The notes: generated by a model from the sequence alone, not told the origin. A stretch of 64,000 bases of DNA from Nilaparvata lugens (GCF_014356525.2 NC_052508.1:39593113-39657112); one strand, 5' to 3'; positions 43,261 through 57,420 are shown, counted from the stretch's first letter. Made by a program: numbers and translations.

Positions 43261-45727
43261 TGCTGAAATATGACCTCTGACGGATGATGTGATAGCTGCA
43301 ACTTATATTGCATCATATGAATAATTGTTCCAATGAATCATTTCATATGTTATTCAAACTATCAATAATAATTCACTATTTATAAGAGCGTCAATTCCAA
43401 TGAGCATTGTATTGTATCTCCAATATGTATTGTAATTACTCCAATCTCCTTATATTATGTATTATTGATTTATACAAATTTACTGATTATTAGAGAACAT
43501 GAATTTTCCAATGTATTCTGATTCAAAACATCCCTTCCAATAATTTGAAACAGTGATATCCAAGGACTTTGTGTGGTAGTACAACACAAAATAAGCAATG
43601 AATAAATAAGCAATACGAATGGTGGTCAAGAGGGAGTGGGAGGATTACATATTCATTTATTTTACTAAGATGGACTGCTGTGAAGAAGGGATAGTGAACA
43701 TACACAGTGTACTACACAGTAATATGCATCAGACAGTACTCACGGTAACACGTCTGTACTGTGCAAGAGAATTAAAAAAGTACTACTTGCAGGGGCAGGA
43801 TAGGCAAGTAGCCAAACGTCGTTGATACTATGTATAACCTCACGCCGTAGCATAGAGACGGCACTCTACTCAACTCAAACAATCTTCCCCTTTCATGTCA
43901 ATTCATCACCCTATTCAATCTCCCCTCCCTCTATCCTTCGTCAGCAGAGAAATAATATTCCATTTGCAAACTTGAGACATATTTCTTCTATTCAACTTTG
44001 TTCTGGATCATTTTTCTTACTTCGCCTCTGAGAGGAGATTAGAAACAACCATCTTGATTTATCGCCCTATTTAGAATACTGAGATGACATAATAGCTCCA
44101 GCTGGTGATACACAGGCTTCGAGATGAACAGCTAAGATAGAGTGCGACCAAGAAACTGTTTATCATTCCAAGATGTAATAACTCAGTTGCGCACTTATAA
44201 TTGAAGCTTTGCCGAAGTAATAGTATTCTTTTGCGATTTTTTTGCGATTTTTAAGCACTGGATAAGAAGTATTTTTTACAAAAAAAAACAAGATTATAGC
44301 TTTTCCATTATAATTGACAATGATGATGATATGATGATACTAGAATGTGAATAAAAATTTTTCGCGAAATTGTATGATAAAATTGATGGTACTTTTTCAA
44401 TTGAGATGTTAGAGTAACTTTCAATCAGAGTCAGTACACTGCTATAGTTGTAAATAACAATGCAACTATTTTCAAATGCATGTATAGATTTTCTCTTTCC
44501 ATAAAAAGTATTGCTCTTTATCCAATAAAGTATGCAGTATTGGTATCACAAATACGTTTAACATCCAATATGTTTTTCAAAACTATACTCAACATCAGAA
44601 CATTTCTCACAATGATTTTTGAACTATTTGATTATTTAACAATAATTTATTGTTAGATTTGTGTCTTACTGCTCGAAAAAGAATTCACCAGTTGGCTAGA
44701 ACAAACCTGGAATGAGCAAGAATAGATGTTTCCATTCAGCAATATTATACTGGCATTGATGTTTTTATTGGCATAATTTTTAATTTTTTGTATTCGTCTC
44801 ATAAAACTCTACGCCACTTTTCTAGCGTGTGTAACCTGGAAAGCGGATTCGCTAAATAGACTTTCTCTGAAAAGTTTGAGATTAACTGACAGAATTACAA
44901 TAGATAACATAAAAGTGTGATCGAAATGACATACGAGTCTGAACATGGGCCTCCAAAATTGACTGAATGTGGAAGGAAAGTCAATCCAAAATTGACTGAA
45001 TGTGGAAGGAAAGTCAATAACACATATGCAGAGAAATTCTGTGGAATTCTCAAAGGTATGCTGTATTCGGTTATTGAATTCTGGAAAAACATCCGAGTCT
45101 ATTTGCAGGTCTTTTATTTTCCATCGAAGAAAGTAATATACAAAACAAGAGTGGAAGAGGTCCAAAGGCTGGACGCGTACAAAGAGCTTTATAGGAAGAA
45201 AAGAGTTGCTTCTTTTCTTCATAATATTTCTTGACTAGAAAAAAGATAGACTACCTTCATTCCCAATTCGGCCTTGTGAATATTCGGTTGTCGAGAGCGA
45301 AGGATGAAGGTCTGACAACGTAGGACAAAATCTGAAATCGTTCAAGAAGTGGAATAGTTCATTCAATTGAAAGTACAAATATCAAATATATTTAATCAAT
45401 AGAAATATTGCATGGAGTAGATATGTGATTCAATTCGAGAATAAGTAAAATTGATCACTATTTACCATTCCATTTCCGGCTGAATGAAGACAAGATCAAC
45501 GATAAAATTAGTGAAAAGGAATATTTTTCTTCCAATCCAACTATTACATAATATTTCTATTCAATTTTAAAATCAGAAGGTTAGGCAGTGGAGGGTTCTG
45601 AAATGTACACCGGATAAAATAACTTAGTTGCAAAAGAATGTATGACCGAGAATTACCGTATGAGCAACTACCTCAGTGTAAATAGTACTGTTGCATGAAT
45701 TTTAATTTTTGTTAATTTCATTTCAAG
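43261..45727. other. No firmly supported gene; a 33-bp duplication in an open frame
   Basis: AT-rich except for GC-richer patches near 43850-44000. Both strands are open at about 44917-45222 (105 codons plus, 137 codons minus), so the frame alone proves little. A direct duplication of 33 bp (44952-44984 and 44985-45017) keeps both frames open, since 33 is a multiple of three. The plus-strand version gives a repeated PKLTECGRKVN. No motif is recognised. Confidence 0.4.
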
Positions 45728-45943
45728 ATATTCTGTCTGTTGAATCAGTTGATTAGAAAACTTGAGCTAGGCTCAGTTGAAAAAACCCTTGCAATAGTTG
45801 GAGAACATCTTAAAAATGACCGGTACCGCTCTGCACCAAATCTCAGTTGCGAAAGGAGCAATAAGGTTCATGCTCTACTCGTATATTTCTCCAGCTATAA
45901 TACTCAGTTGAATCTCCATAGACACAGACTGCTGGAATCGTCA
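45728..45943 (+). CDS. Possible internal exon, 216 bp, unrecognised protein
   Basis: A strong acceptor (TTTTTGTTAATTTCATTTCAAG ending at 45727; 20-base pyrimidine-rich lead) precedes an open frame that reaches a good donor (TCA|GTAAGA at 45943/45944). The exon is exactly 72 codons and phase 0 at both ends; an in-frame stop lies just upstream, so it cannot be an open frame by extension. Composition is ordinary coding. The predicted piece is mostly helical and polar: LIRKLELGSVEKTLAIVGEH, then LKNDRYRSAPNL and NKVHALLVYFSSYNTQ. I recognise no family. It could also be a chance match. Confidence 0.35.
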
Positions 45944-48900
45944 GTAAGATTTATAGCGGGGTGAAGAGACTCGTTGAGAGGATTTTTTATGAGAATAATT
46001 GCGGTGATATCGTACCTGTTACAGGTTCGGAAGATGCGAAGATTGGGAAGAAGAGAGCCGATAAATCTGTGAAAGGACGGTGAGAGATTAGGCTGAATGA
46101 GAATGAGTGAGTTGAAACAAACCTGGGTCCGATAACCTGGGAGACGGCGTTGATATGCAAATCTGCGAGAATGAATGTGCAGGCACAAACCAGGCCGCCA
46201 ATAGATGGAGAGATCTTTAAGAAAGACATATTACAGTAGAAAAAGGAGTGAGAGAAGACAGAGCAGAAAGAAAATTCAAATGAAACGAACACGAAAACGA
46301 GCCATAGTAACTGGAGTAGAGCCGACATGCCACCCACCACATTCAACGCTAAAGATATTTTTCAGACAAGCGACGACTCACGAGCCTACGGTATGAATTG
46401 ATTCACCCAACTTTTTCACCTCCTATTTCTGTCCGGCCTTGGAAAGTTTAGGAAATTTCACCCAAGCATTACGCTATGGGGAACGCTTAAATGCGAATAG
46501 AATGGAGTTTCCAGTGTATGAGGTTTGTTATAGAAAGATTGTGAAACAATGTTTATGAAGCAGAGAGATGGTTGTGAAGTTTCAAAAGCATATTCAAAAG
46601 CACCATATATACCTTAAACACACCATCAAGAGATTAAGTAAGTCCAGAAATCTGAAATAAATTGTTAAATCAGTGATTTCCAATTTACCCTATATCAGTG
46701 TATTATTCCATTATTAACATTAGCAGCTGAATTTTCAACATAGAAAGTGAAAAATTCACAATGATTATCATTTTGAAATGTGTAGTAGATGGATAAGCAA
46801 AGTTCCAACTTCAAATCAGCAACACTTCGAGCTCAGTAGTCAATAATGTATCATTGGTGCACATAATATATTCCACTTTCTATGCTTCAGGATTCATTGT
46901 ACCGGATTTGACCGATTTCTTACTGGGTTTAATCTTTGTAAATTACCAATTAATTATTTAAAACTACTACTCCAATCAATATATTATAATATATATTGTC
47001 ATGATGTTATCATTGCAATTTTAGAGTCTTATTTCAAGGTTCTCCAATTTTTCAAATCTAAATCTGATGAGAAATTTCGATTTGATGACACAGCAATCTT
47101 CTATTGGTTTTTTACATTCACGCAATCATTTCTAGTTACTCTCAGGAGTCTTTTACTTGTTGGAAAACATCAACGCACGTGATGCAAATTATAATGATCA
47201 TCTAATATCCGTAGAAGATGTGGAATATTTTCAAAATCCCCCCATCCACTTCTTTTTACAGTATTAGGCCTACTTAAGCAAATTTTATGTTTTTATATTA
47301 TCAATAGTGGAATTGAAATAAGTTCAAAAAATAACTGATTGATGAAAGCAAACATTTTCTCATCATGCAATCCAACCCATCTTCTATGTAAATTTGGTTA
47401 AGTAAATCAGATCAGAACATCATTCCCAGACTGAAAGTCATCTTAATCAGTGATGTTTTCGTGTTAATCTACTGTTTACAGAACGTGAAACGTTTTCACA
47501 ACTTAGAACACAACGAGTCCGTTCCCGACCAGTGCAACGGTTAACCAGTGGCTGAGCCACCACATTCCAATTTGGCCCACCCTTTGCGTTCGCTTTATAT
47601 TTGTATAGGCCTTGCAAAGCCTTCTAACCCTTTAAAACCACTCTTTAATTAAGGTATGGATACTCCCAGGTGCTTATCAACATCACAGCTACAACGATTC
47701 CATCTGATGCCTCTCTCTTTCATCTTGTCATTTATTTTTAGATTGAGAATTCCTTTTTCTCTGTAATTATCAACATCCCTTACAATTTTCGTAGTATCCG
47801 TACAGAAACTTGATTGTATTGTATTTAAATATTTGTGTTCATGCCAGAAAATGAATATATTCTTCATAGTCTTTGTTCATTCCGTTCTATTCCAATAAAT
47901 GCATTTATCAAGATCCAGACGATTCAGACATTCCTTATGCATTCAAGATTGAAATGAAGGCTGAAAATGAGATATTCATGGAATATTCAATACAATTGCG
48001 AGTATTTAATATGTAGGATAAAATGATATAGATCTATGAATGGCGCACATTTTTGTGAGAATTTCATTCATATTCGATACACTCACAAGAGATTGTACTT
48101 TCAATGCAAATTCCACTTTCAAAGAAGTGAGAGTAAAAATCGAGCACTAGATTGAATTTCATCGATTGCAAACTGTTACAAATAGAAGTAGACAACCAAC
48201 TTTTTCAATAACACAAGTGTGTTTCATGAATACCTATTTATGATGAGTATGGATCATCATGAAACATTTCATAAATCAGGTATTCTATAAAAATATGTCA
48301 TGTATCTTAAAACAATCGAAGTCAAAAATACCGTCGAGTATTCAGTACTTTGATATTCACATGTATTTGAATTTAATGATGATGTCATCATGATATCCTT
48401 CGTAATGTGCCTGACCTTTTTAAAAGATGATAAAGAAGATAATTTTGAATAAAATTTAGAATTTAGAAATAGGCAGACACATCTAGAAAATACCTGAGTC
48501 TATACCTAATTCATGCAGGTGAACGGGCTAGAGTCAAGAAAACTTCAATTAATCTTGCCATGCCTGATTTAATAGGTTTATACTATAGAATAACACTACA
48601 ATTTGAAATAATTGAAAAATACAAACAGCTTCAATAAACATTGGCAACTAAAAGCGAACAACAGAAACAACAATTTCATGTTACTTTGTTGACATTCTTC
48701 ATCTGATTTGGGGGCGCATTACTATCCTTCGTTTAGATAGCAATACGTCACAAAACCAAACAATATCAGTCATAAAATAACAAATTAATTTCAACATGAA
48801 ATTACTCAAGAAAGAAAAGCCCGTTGAACCCAAATTTCGTCGATAGTAACCCATATAACCCATTTCATAATAATTTTGAATCCCCACTTTTGATTGACAT

Positions 48901-51900
48901 TCTCGAATGAACCTTTGTTTCACTACACTGCACTTTCGTTGGTCTGTACGTTGCTTTATCGTCGGGGTTACAGTACCTTGTTTTTGGCGGTGAACCTTTA
49001 CCGGTTGAATTTGGCTTGACGGCGACGTCCTCTTACGTCCCTAGACCTGTCGTCTGAACGGGTGTCTTGAAGCGGTGTTACATAAAATTGCGGAACCAAA
49101 GTGGTGGTAGTACATGAAGTTGGTTTGGGGACACACATGAACCGCTGTAAATAAATGTATTACAGCATTGATTTCTAACTCTTCCTACAATTCATCAAAA
49201 GCTAAAACAGGAGTTATCTATTAAATAAATTCAATTAATTAAATTCTCTCATTCTATTTGAATCCTCATTTTATATATATTTTTATCTTTAAACTACTGA
49301 TTCTTTGTATCAGAATTAATGGATCTTTCTTCACAAATAATTCAAAAGTTCTGTTATAATTTAATAAATTAGCGTTCAGTTAAAAGCCTTAACGCCATGA
49401 GAAAACACAGTCAGAAAAATATAAAATTGAGTCTTAAACTCAATATGAACATAATCTTAAAAATTTCATTCCAATTTAAAGGCTATCTTCCTGACTTTCA
49501 GCAATACTCTACGATAATATATTTCCAGAAACAATAACTCAAATGTAACGTAACTGAAAACGTTCTATACTTCTTTAGAAAAAAAAATTATAATTATCTT
49601 CCATCACTAATAAAATCAAAAGGATTATTCTCAATCAATATTATTAACTTGAAAAATAACAGGCTTTGTTAATACAATACTCTTATGGAAGTTTCAATCA
49701 ATTAAATTCCCTAAATTATATTTTAACCTTATTTTACGTACGTTGGCGGTTATTTGAAGAAACAATTATTCGTACATGATGAAGAAACACAATTAAATCT
49801 TTCAGGACATGGCACTACTAGAAAATTTAAACTTTAATAAAAATAAAACTAGCTCCTACATTAACTAATGATATAAACTTGCCCAAAAACGGCGAAACAT
49901 AATGACTACATCTTTACTCTCGTATTGCTCCTAGCAAAGTGTCCTCCGAAACGTAATCTGGTCTTGCGGCTGGGGAATCCCCCACTACTGTATTTAGAAA
50001 CAGGTCTCCTATTGGGCGAAGGGAATCAATTTGACCAATTGTCGCGTGGCTTCTAGAGCCTTAGGACCAAATAGTAACTGCAAAATCGGTAGTTTGTTAT
50101 AATTTCATTGCTTGCTGTTTTCCAACTTATCGCACTCTATGTCGCGACAGGAAGGCTAAGTTTTAGAGATAATTCCATAATCTACATTCCTCGACGACTC
50201 GGAGCCACAATTTTTAAATATCTATCATGGGAAACTCGAAGTCATGGCCGTTCGTAATAGAGAGAGAGAAAATAATTTATTTCGCTAACTCACAATAATG
50301 GCTCTAGTCTATTGCGTATTAAATTTACTATTATAACTTGGGAAAAGGCCTGAATTAAAAATAGTGCTCGGCACAGTAATCATACATGGATACATTAAAT
50401 CCATCTATAATGTAGTATTAATCTGTTCTGGAATTCAATGGAAGTCTACTTCACTGATTACTATGTTCTTTTGTTGAAATATCATGCGACTTTTCTGTTT
50501 ACACATGCAACTGTGAAGCACGTTGAATTGCTCTAGCCCACATGACACTAGAGACCCCATGATAGCCGTGCTATTCTGGTCAATCACGATTTGTGAATTT
50601 TCATCAGGGTAAAAATGCATTAGACACTCATAAACCTCGGGAAACAGATTTACAATAATGAAAAACTTATGAGACCTGCATGGGTAATAAAGTTTGATAT
50701 CATTTTGCCTCAGCCGCAATCATAAGTGCAGTGCAGTGCTTGCACCAGGCTGGAGTGGCTGAGTTTAACATACACTGTGCATGGAAAGTCAGGTTCGCAA
50801 ACAGGCAGCCAAATTTTATGTACTTTGCATCGAGGGAGAGACTCTGCAGGAGTAGCCAGTAGTGTGTTGCCAATACTTGTCTGCTTATTTCCCTGGAAAT
50901 GTCACAAGCCTCATAAAAAAGCTGGAGGAAGATTTATGTTGAGTTTCATTGCCTAGCCGAGAAGAGTTTTTACGACAAACGTACTTGTGTACATGTACGG
51001 CCCTGACGCACGCACACTCACTGCCACTACAGTAGTGACACAGTAGTGATGTGCTGGTGGTACTCTGTACTCTTACCTCACATTATGCTGCTCTCAACTA
51101 TCGCCAGAGTACACCACACTTGCTCATTCACATCGGAGACGAAAGTTGAATATTGTGGCTGGTAGACAAGTAGTAATAAAATTTACCTCCGGAATTCTAT
51201 TACAATTCAGCAACAATGGTGCTTCGACATGATTACATCACATAAAAGAAGGCTTCGAAGGCTTGACATATCAGGCTCTAGAGAAAATAATTCAAATGCT
51301 CGAAATACGGTACTATGAGGGGCATGATACTCTAAGCAGTTCTCGCAATGATTTTCTGACGTGGTTTCAAGAGAGGAGTCTATTATATTCTAGTATACTA
51401 TAGTATACATAGTATCTATACTACCACGGAGGAAACCTAGCTCTCATACGATGGAAATTAGCTGGAAAATTCCAAATTTACAAGAAATAAAATTTGAATA
51501 CATGAAATAACCCCTCAGGGTGATTGGTCGACATATAAATTGAAATAGAATTTAATTTCGTTTGAACAAGATTAGGATTAAGTTTAGAAAAGGATGAATT
51601 TGTTAAAATATTTTTCACTCACATTGGAATCATTTCAGAACATGATAGATAGATGAGTGTTTTGATTATTAGAAAGTAAGATCCTGGAAAAAACGTTCTT
51701 GCTATTACGAAAATCTTGCTTTCACGCAAAAATGTCAATTGGGGAAAAAAAGCTAGAAACAAGTGTGATGGAAAAAGAACAAGCATGGCATCTGTATTAT
51801 ATAGCATACTCATTTTTTCAACAACATTACAAGTAAAATTATATAAAATAAGTAAATTTATTAGAAAGTCTAATGTACGATACGGACTCTTTCTTTTATT

Positions 51901-54500
51901 CATTTACAATTTTCAACTTCGTACTGAGCTCATCACTGAACTATATTTGAAAGCTTTTTTTAGTTATTTACCTGAAATGAGAAAATTCTGAAAAATAAAT
52001 TTATCCACTCCAATAGAAAATCATTGATAGTATTTTTTTATGGATATAGTCTGTAGTAATCGAATATAATTTTTTATATTAACTCTTTGATATTTTTCGT
52101 GACAAAAATTTGAATGAAAAATTATATATTTTTAAATCGTATATCAAATTAAGCCTATTGTGATCTTCACAATTCACTTTCCCAAACTACCACCAAACAG
52201 ATTTTAAAATGTTTCAATCCTTCTGAATGTAATTCTAGAGCACATTTTGTAATATTGCCTCAATAGAAAGAGAATGCAAAACTCAATGACGAAAGCCAAC
52301 TTTTCACTGCTGACATTTATGGAATAAACAGAACTGAGCTTATCAGTATGTTTCTGTCAATATTCTGTCACCAGTCACCAGTACTCCAAATCGCAGACAA
52401 TATGTGACAACTCACTGGTAGACTAGCAGACTTTAGTTGCACAAAGCCCACTCGGACACATAAACGCAACCAACGCTTCACCAGCGATATTAATATATGA
52501 CATGTCAGTTAGATTTGTATTCATTTGAGAGAGCTTACATTACACATTATTACATCACTGATTGCAATTGAGAGAACAAAGCAACTACGATGTGCCTGTC
52601 TAAAATATCATCTGGCGAGCTTTTCTTCAGAGAGTCATGTACTCACTGGAAACTTGTGATTGTTGGATATAACATATGATGTAATCCTCAAGTATTTTGG
52701 TAAGCGCACTGTTATAATAATCATAATCATCATGCTCACTATTACTGCAGAACACCCCGAATCGATCCCAAACTAAGTTTGGTGTTCTATTGCTTCTGAA
52801 ACAATTCCTACATTGGAAGAAGTTTTAATTTTAAAAATGATAACTGATAATTTGTTTCTTCTTCAAACAACAAATTATTCTTAGATTAATCAGCCTACAA
52901 ACCCAACATTGGACCACTGATAGACTCCCAAACGTAATTAACTAACACATTCTAGCCTACTATACCTTTTATCTACTATATTGCATGGTTGATTAATAAC
53001 TGCTACAGTATTCACCATTAGGTTACTGACTAGTTAAGCTACTGAATGCTTTAAGATTATGTGAAAATCAAATTCAATATTTTTCAAAAGGTTTATGAGG
53101 TTTCCTGCTCATAGAACATTGGGTGTATCTGATTTTTCCGTTTGTACTCGTTCAGTTATCTTTGAAGTACACGGTCTGCAGAGAGCACTCAACCAAAGCA
53201 TCATGTTGTAAAGTCTAAGAGATTATCCTGAAGGACGCACGGTATCATCAGCTTTGTAGCTTTCTTCGTGAGCCTCAAATAAATTGATGTGAAGTTGGTG
53301 AATAATGCATAGTGGAGCTGCAGATCTAATGGCTATCTGAAAATTTCAGACGAAGACAGGGAATTTGTAAGGGAAAGTGAGGGAAGACTGCCTCAAACTG
53401 CTCTTCCTTCTGCCAGGGAAGCGTACTCATTTTAACAAGCTATTCTTCCAGCACTGAGGCTTTGAAGCGCAGAACCCCCAACCCCCCCCCCCCCCGCATG
53501 TATTCCCTTACAGTCAAAAATGTATGCTAGCCACAAAAACGAGCATCATCTACAATAGACGAGTTCAATTTGAGGCCCACCGCTCGCTCGCTCGTATCGC
53601 ATTGCATCCCACTTATCCAGATATCTCACTGAAGAGACGAATAGTCTTCAGAAATATTTCTATTAGGACCCGCTCACAGAGAAAAAATGTGGATTAGGTC
53701 GCCTGTCTCTCATTATTGGATCTCTATGTTGTATTAAATCCTTGCAGTTGTTTGCAACTTTTCTCTAGTCTCCAATCCAATATATCAATTGATAATTTTG
53801 ATAATAATTTATTGAATACTTTAAAAATATTGGATCAGGTTTCTCATCACTCCTTATTGAATCGTCATGTTATGTAATGGAAGCAATCCACTGACAAATT
53901 CCCAATAAACATGGATTCAATAGGAAAAGAGGCAAACTACTCCAATATTTTCTTATATTTTCAACACTCATAAACTTTGTTTCTAGGTTTTGAATCTTCA
54001 TGAACTTTTCATTTTCTTATTTCTATTGTAACGCTCCTTGGGGGGGTATTGATAATATTTGAGTAATGCCCCAGATGGAGACGTCACACGTATGAGAAAT
54101 CTTGTACTGAGTCCTCGGTATTATAACTTGAAACTTGTAAGTGTGTGAATGAAAACTATAAGGACACCAGACTGAGTGAGTCAGTGCAAGATTTAATACA
54201 ATCGTCCAAATCGCAGGAGGCATAAACTCTCGCACACCCTTGAAACGTCCAATGACTGATTGTATGAGATTAATATTCTTTTCAAAATGTAGGTTGCAGT
54301 GTAGCGATTGCTAGACACTGGGTCCGGTGATCTTAAACTATTACCTGTGTTGAAAACGGTATATAAAACCAGACAGGTCGACCAAAAACCTCGATGTATA
54401 TAATTTGCGGGACTGTGTCTCTAATAAATTCTGAAGGACTAGGATAGGTTCGGTAGACCAAATGCCGTTCAGAAAATATTTTGAGATCAGAATCTTTTTG
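45944..54500. other. Long AT-rich region, no supported gene
   Basis: Nothing certain in 8.5 kb. Weak items: a minus-strand 40-bp GC-rich block at about 46135-46174 with an acceptor-like lead (CATTCATTCTCGCAG) and donor-like end (CCCAG|GTTTGT), possibly a micro-exon; a GC-richer patch at 48940-49140 (ACGGCGACGTCCTCTTACGT) and another near 49920-50060, possibly parts of one decayed element; a TATATAAAA near 54361; and a C-only run at about 53478-53494. None has enough support for a call. Confidence 0.4.
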
Positions 54501-54531
54501 AACTTCATGCTCTACTGCATGGAATTATTAC

Positions 54532-54763
54532 CTCCAGCTGTTTCTGCTCTGTAGTAGGAGATTTACTCCCAAGTTGAAGTTGGGCACAGATAAAAGCTGA
54601 TATATTAACAGGTAAAGACAGAGAATATGCGATCTCGATCTGACCCCACTTAATATTTCCACTTGAATCTGTTCCTTTATCCAGATTCGGATCAATTATT
54701 TCAACGATCGTCTTTAATCGGCTCCTAACAAGTAAGAACGTGCCAGGCACAAAATTTGAAGGG
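54532..54763 (-). CDS. Possible exon on the minus strand, unrecognised protein
   Basis: The minus-strand frame spanning 54505-54813 includes a credible exon: acceptor-like GATTTCCTTAG before 54763 and donor GGAG|GTAATA at 54532/54531. Between them the frame is open and protein-like: PSNFVPGTFLLVRSRLKTIV, then EIIDPNLDKGTDSSGNIKWG and a hydrophobic AFICAQLQLGS. It ends TTEQKQLE at the donor. The stop TGA or TAA after the donor would be read only without splicing. No family is recognised and no second exon was found nearby. Confidence 0.3.
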
Positions 54764-54813
54764 CTAAGGAAATCATCGAACTCAGGAAGCAAATCACGAA
54801 ATTCGAAATACAA

Positions 54814-55572
54814 TTAATTATAATAATAATTGACAAACAGTGCAGTTTCAGAATTTGATAAACAGGTTTTTAAAAATTTAATGTCGACAGAATTAATTCA
54901 ACTTGTGCTATGATGCTGTGCTATCATGCATGTTTTACAGACTTTAAAATTTTTTATAAAGGAAATTAAATTTCTTAAATAATTTAACAAAAGAGATTAC
55001 AATATTTGAGACTCAATCAAGGTCGTGGTTCAGGCAGATGAGGACAGTTAATCAACCACAAGAAGTTATAATTCTGATTCTTATTGCTATTGTAATTCCA
55101 AGCACTTGTCGTGGCCATTCATTTAACGAAGTAAAATTGAAATAATTTCTGTACTTTTTCGAAGCAAAGGGTGGGGCCCCATAAATAAAAAGATAACTCA
55201 CGTGATCCTTCTTGGTGTTGTGGTTTCTTTAAATTAATTTATATAATCGGCGGCTCATCCAAGCTTCAGTTTTCAGCACGTGGGGAATTTTGAAATTGAT
55301 TATTTCCTTCACCACTTGAATAATGAGCAATAAGAATTTTGATTTCCAGAAAGCAATCAATTGATAAATAATTAAAAAATGTAATAAATAATATCGCCTC
55401 AAGTATTGGCTTACAATTAAAATACATAGAAATTTAACGAACAAAAATCTTACTGACATTAAATGATAACTTTAAATAAGGGTCTTTATCGTGGAGGAAT
55501 CAAAAGGGAAGTGGTGTCTTGCTCCTCTAAGCTTTTGGCTGAATAGTTCCGTCTTACTTAGATTGCATAGAA
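54814..55572. other. No supported gene
   Basis: AT-rich stretch up to the tail of the fourth LINE. The minus frame 55229-55459 is rich in L, I and F from T-rich text and is not credible. Confidence 0.4.
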
Positions 55573-56114
55573 ATTGATTGATTGATTGATTGATTGAGTA
55601 CTTTATTTATGTAGATTACAATATATACTGGCTTATACACTTATATACAATAGCTTACAATACAGCAAAATTATAGATGAATTTACATAATATAGACTAA
55701 GAAAATAATTATTGAACTGTATATGATATGAAAAAGCAATTTGTAATATAATAACTATAGATAATAATTAAATTGTTATGCATCTACATAAATTGGCGGA
55801 GCTTTGGACATATCAATGTCCCATTCTTCGGAAAGAATATTAAAAATATCCTCCCCACTAACTCTCTACCAAAACGTTAATTTTTCATTATTTAAACTAA
55901 GGATTTATTTATTAATGGAAATATTGTAAAAGTTTCAATCAATATGAATATTTAAGAGGAAAAAAAACAGAAAATTGATAAAGTAAAATAATTATATAGG
56001 TAGATAAGATCAAATAATTGATTAATAAAATGAAGTAGGCTGAAAGTAGATCAGGGTTATCAACTTTCAGTAATATACAGCAGTATGCAGTGGATAATTG
56101 AAATAACATGAGTT

Positions 56115-56117
56115 ATA

Positions 56118-56178
<61 letters not shown>
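56115..56178. repeat. (TA)n microsatellite
   Basis: About 60 bases of TA with two interruptions (TATAATATA). It lies in the 3' region of LINE 4 and may be an expansion there. Confidence 0.9.
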
Positions 56179-56180
<2 letters not shown>

Positions 56181-56253
56181 CGTTCTATAACAGGTTTAAA
56201 GGTTTATATTGGTGAAATGGGTGAGGGATGGTTGTCATGTGATCGTTCTAGGG

Positions 56254-57420
56254 TCAGACAGTTTCAGTCATTTGTTCCAAAAGATGTTTTTTTAAAGTCA
56301 GGATGAAACTCGCTCGGCTCTCGATAGACCTGATAGAAACAGGAAGTGCATTCCATGCACGACAGGCACTGACTAAGAAGGATTTTGTGGGAATAGTAGT
56401 TCGATGATTGGGTATCCTTAAAGTACTTTCTCCGGTTCTAGTATGTGAAGCATCTATCCTCCTACCTTCAGAGACAAATTTGAAATCATCTTTAAAATAG
56501 TTCGGATTACCGTATTTCAAGATATCTCTAACAAGCTTGACTATTCGAAAAAGCCTTTGATCGGGAAGCTTTAATGTTGAACTAGCAATGTGGGCTGGGG
56601 TGATATGATCATGGCGTTGGAGAGAGTAGACGAAACGTAGACAATAATTTTGGCAACGCTGTAATTTATCATTCAGAGTGACTTGCATATCGTTAAGAAC
56701 AGAATTACAATACATTAAATGTGGGAAGATGAGAGATTGAACCAATAATAATTTAATGTTTCTAGGGAGGATATCGTGCATTTTCTTCAATGCATGCATG
56801 GCTGAGAATACCTTTTTAAAAGTTTTGTTCACTTGTTCTGACCAGTCAAGAGTATTATTCATAATAATGCCTAAATTTTTAACTGAGCTACAGTAAGGAA
56901 TGTCATTACCATCTACACTGATTTTGTGAATCGATTCAAGGTCAATATTGTTTATAAGACGAGAATATCCAATTATAATGGGTTGTGTTTTGATGGGATT
57001 AAGTTTAAGGTCATTTTTCTTTGTCCATTCTACTATCGAATTGATATCCTGATTCATTATTCCAACTGTTTCATAAATTTTTGTTATGGGACAGCTTAAA
57101 TAGATTTGAAGGTCGTCTGCATAAGTATGGAAACTGGAGAATTTGATAATGTAAGAAAGGTCATTAGCATACAAAGTGAAGAGGAAAGGGCCTAAAATTG
57201 AACCTTTTGGTACTCCATGCATAACGTTTTTCCAAGTTGACTTTTTGTCACCGACAGATACACATTGTTTCCTACCTAATAGATAGGATTTGAACCAAAC
57301 TAACGAGTTGTGACTGAAACCAAGAATAGCCAACTTATTCAAAAGGACTGTATGATCAACAGTATCGAATGCTTTAGAAAAATCAAATAGGGTGAGGATG
57401 GTGCATTTTCTTTGGTCCAT
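56254..57420 (-). pseudogene. LINE 4: reverse transcriptase, catalytic part
   Basis: A 388-codon frame with LFDFSKAFDTV near 11-21 (first catalytic Asp), LGRKQCVSVG near 48, GVPKGSILGP (69-78) and TYADD (99-103). Next come NPIKTQPIIIGYS, VKNLGIIMNNTLDW and PHLMYCNSVL of the thumb and C-terminal region. It lies in another frame from 57527-59206, and a second small deletion near 57470 separates them: the shifted frame reads SGFRKFH then a stop, followed by TETALLRVTDNIRLAMDQRK in the present frame. The C end, CRAWNALPVSIR near 357, is the common end block. Confidence 0.9.

Noticed and set aside
48930..49083. Solo LTR
   Set aside because: A TGTAACA-like end is present on the minus strand, but no matching terminus, target duplication, primer-binding site or purine tract was found.
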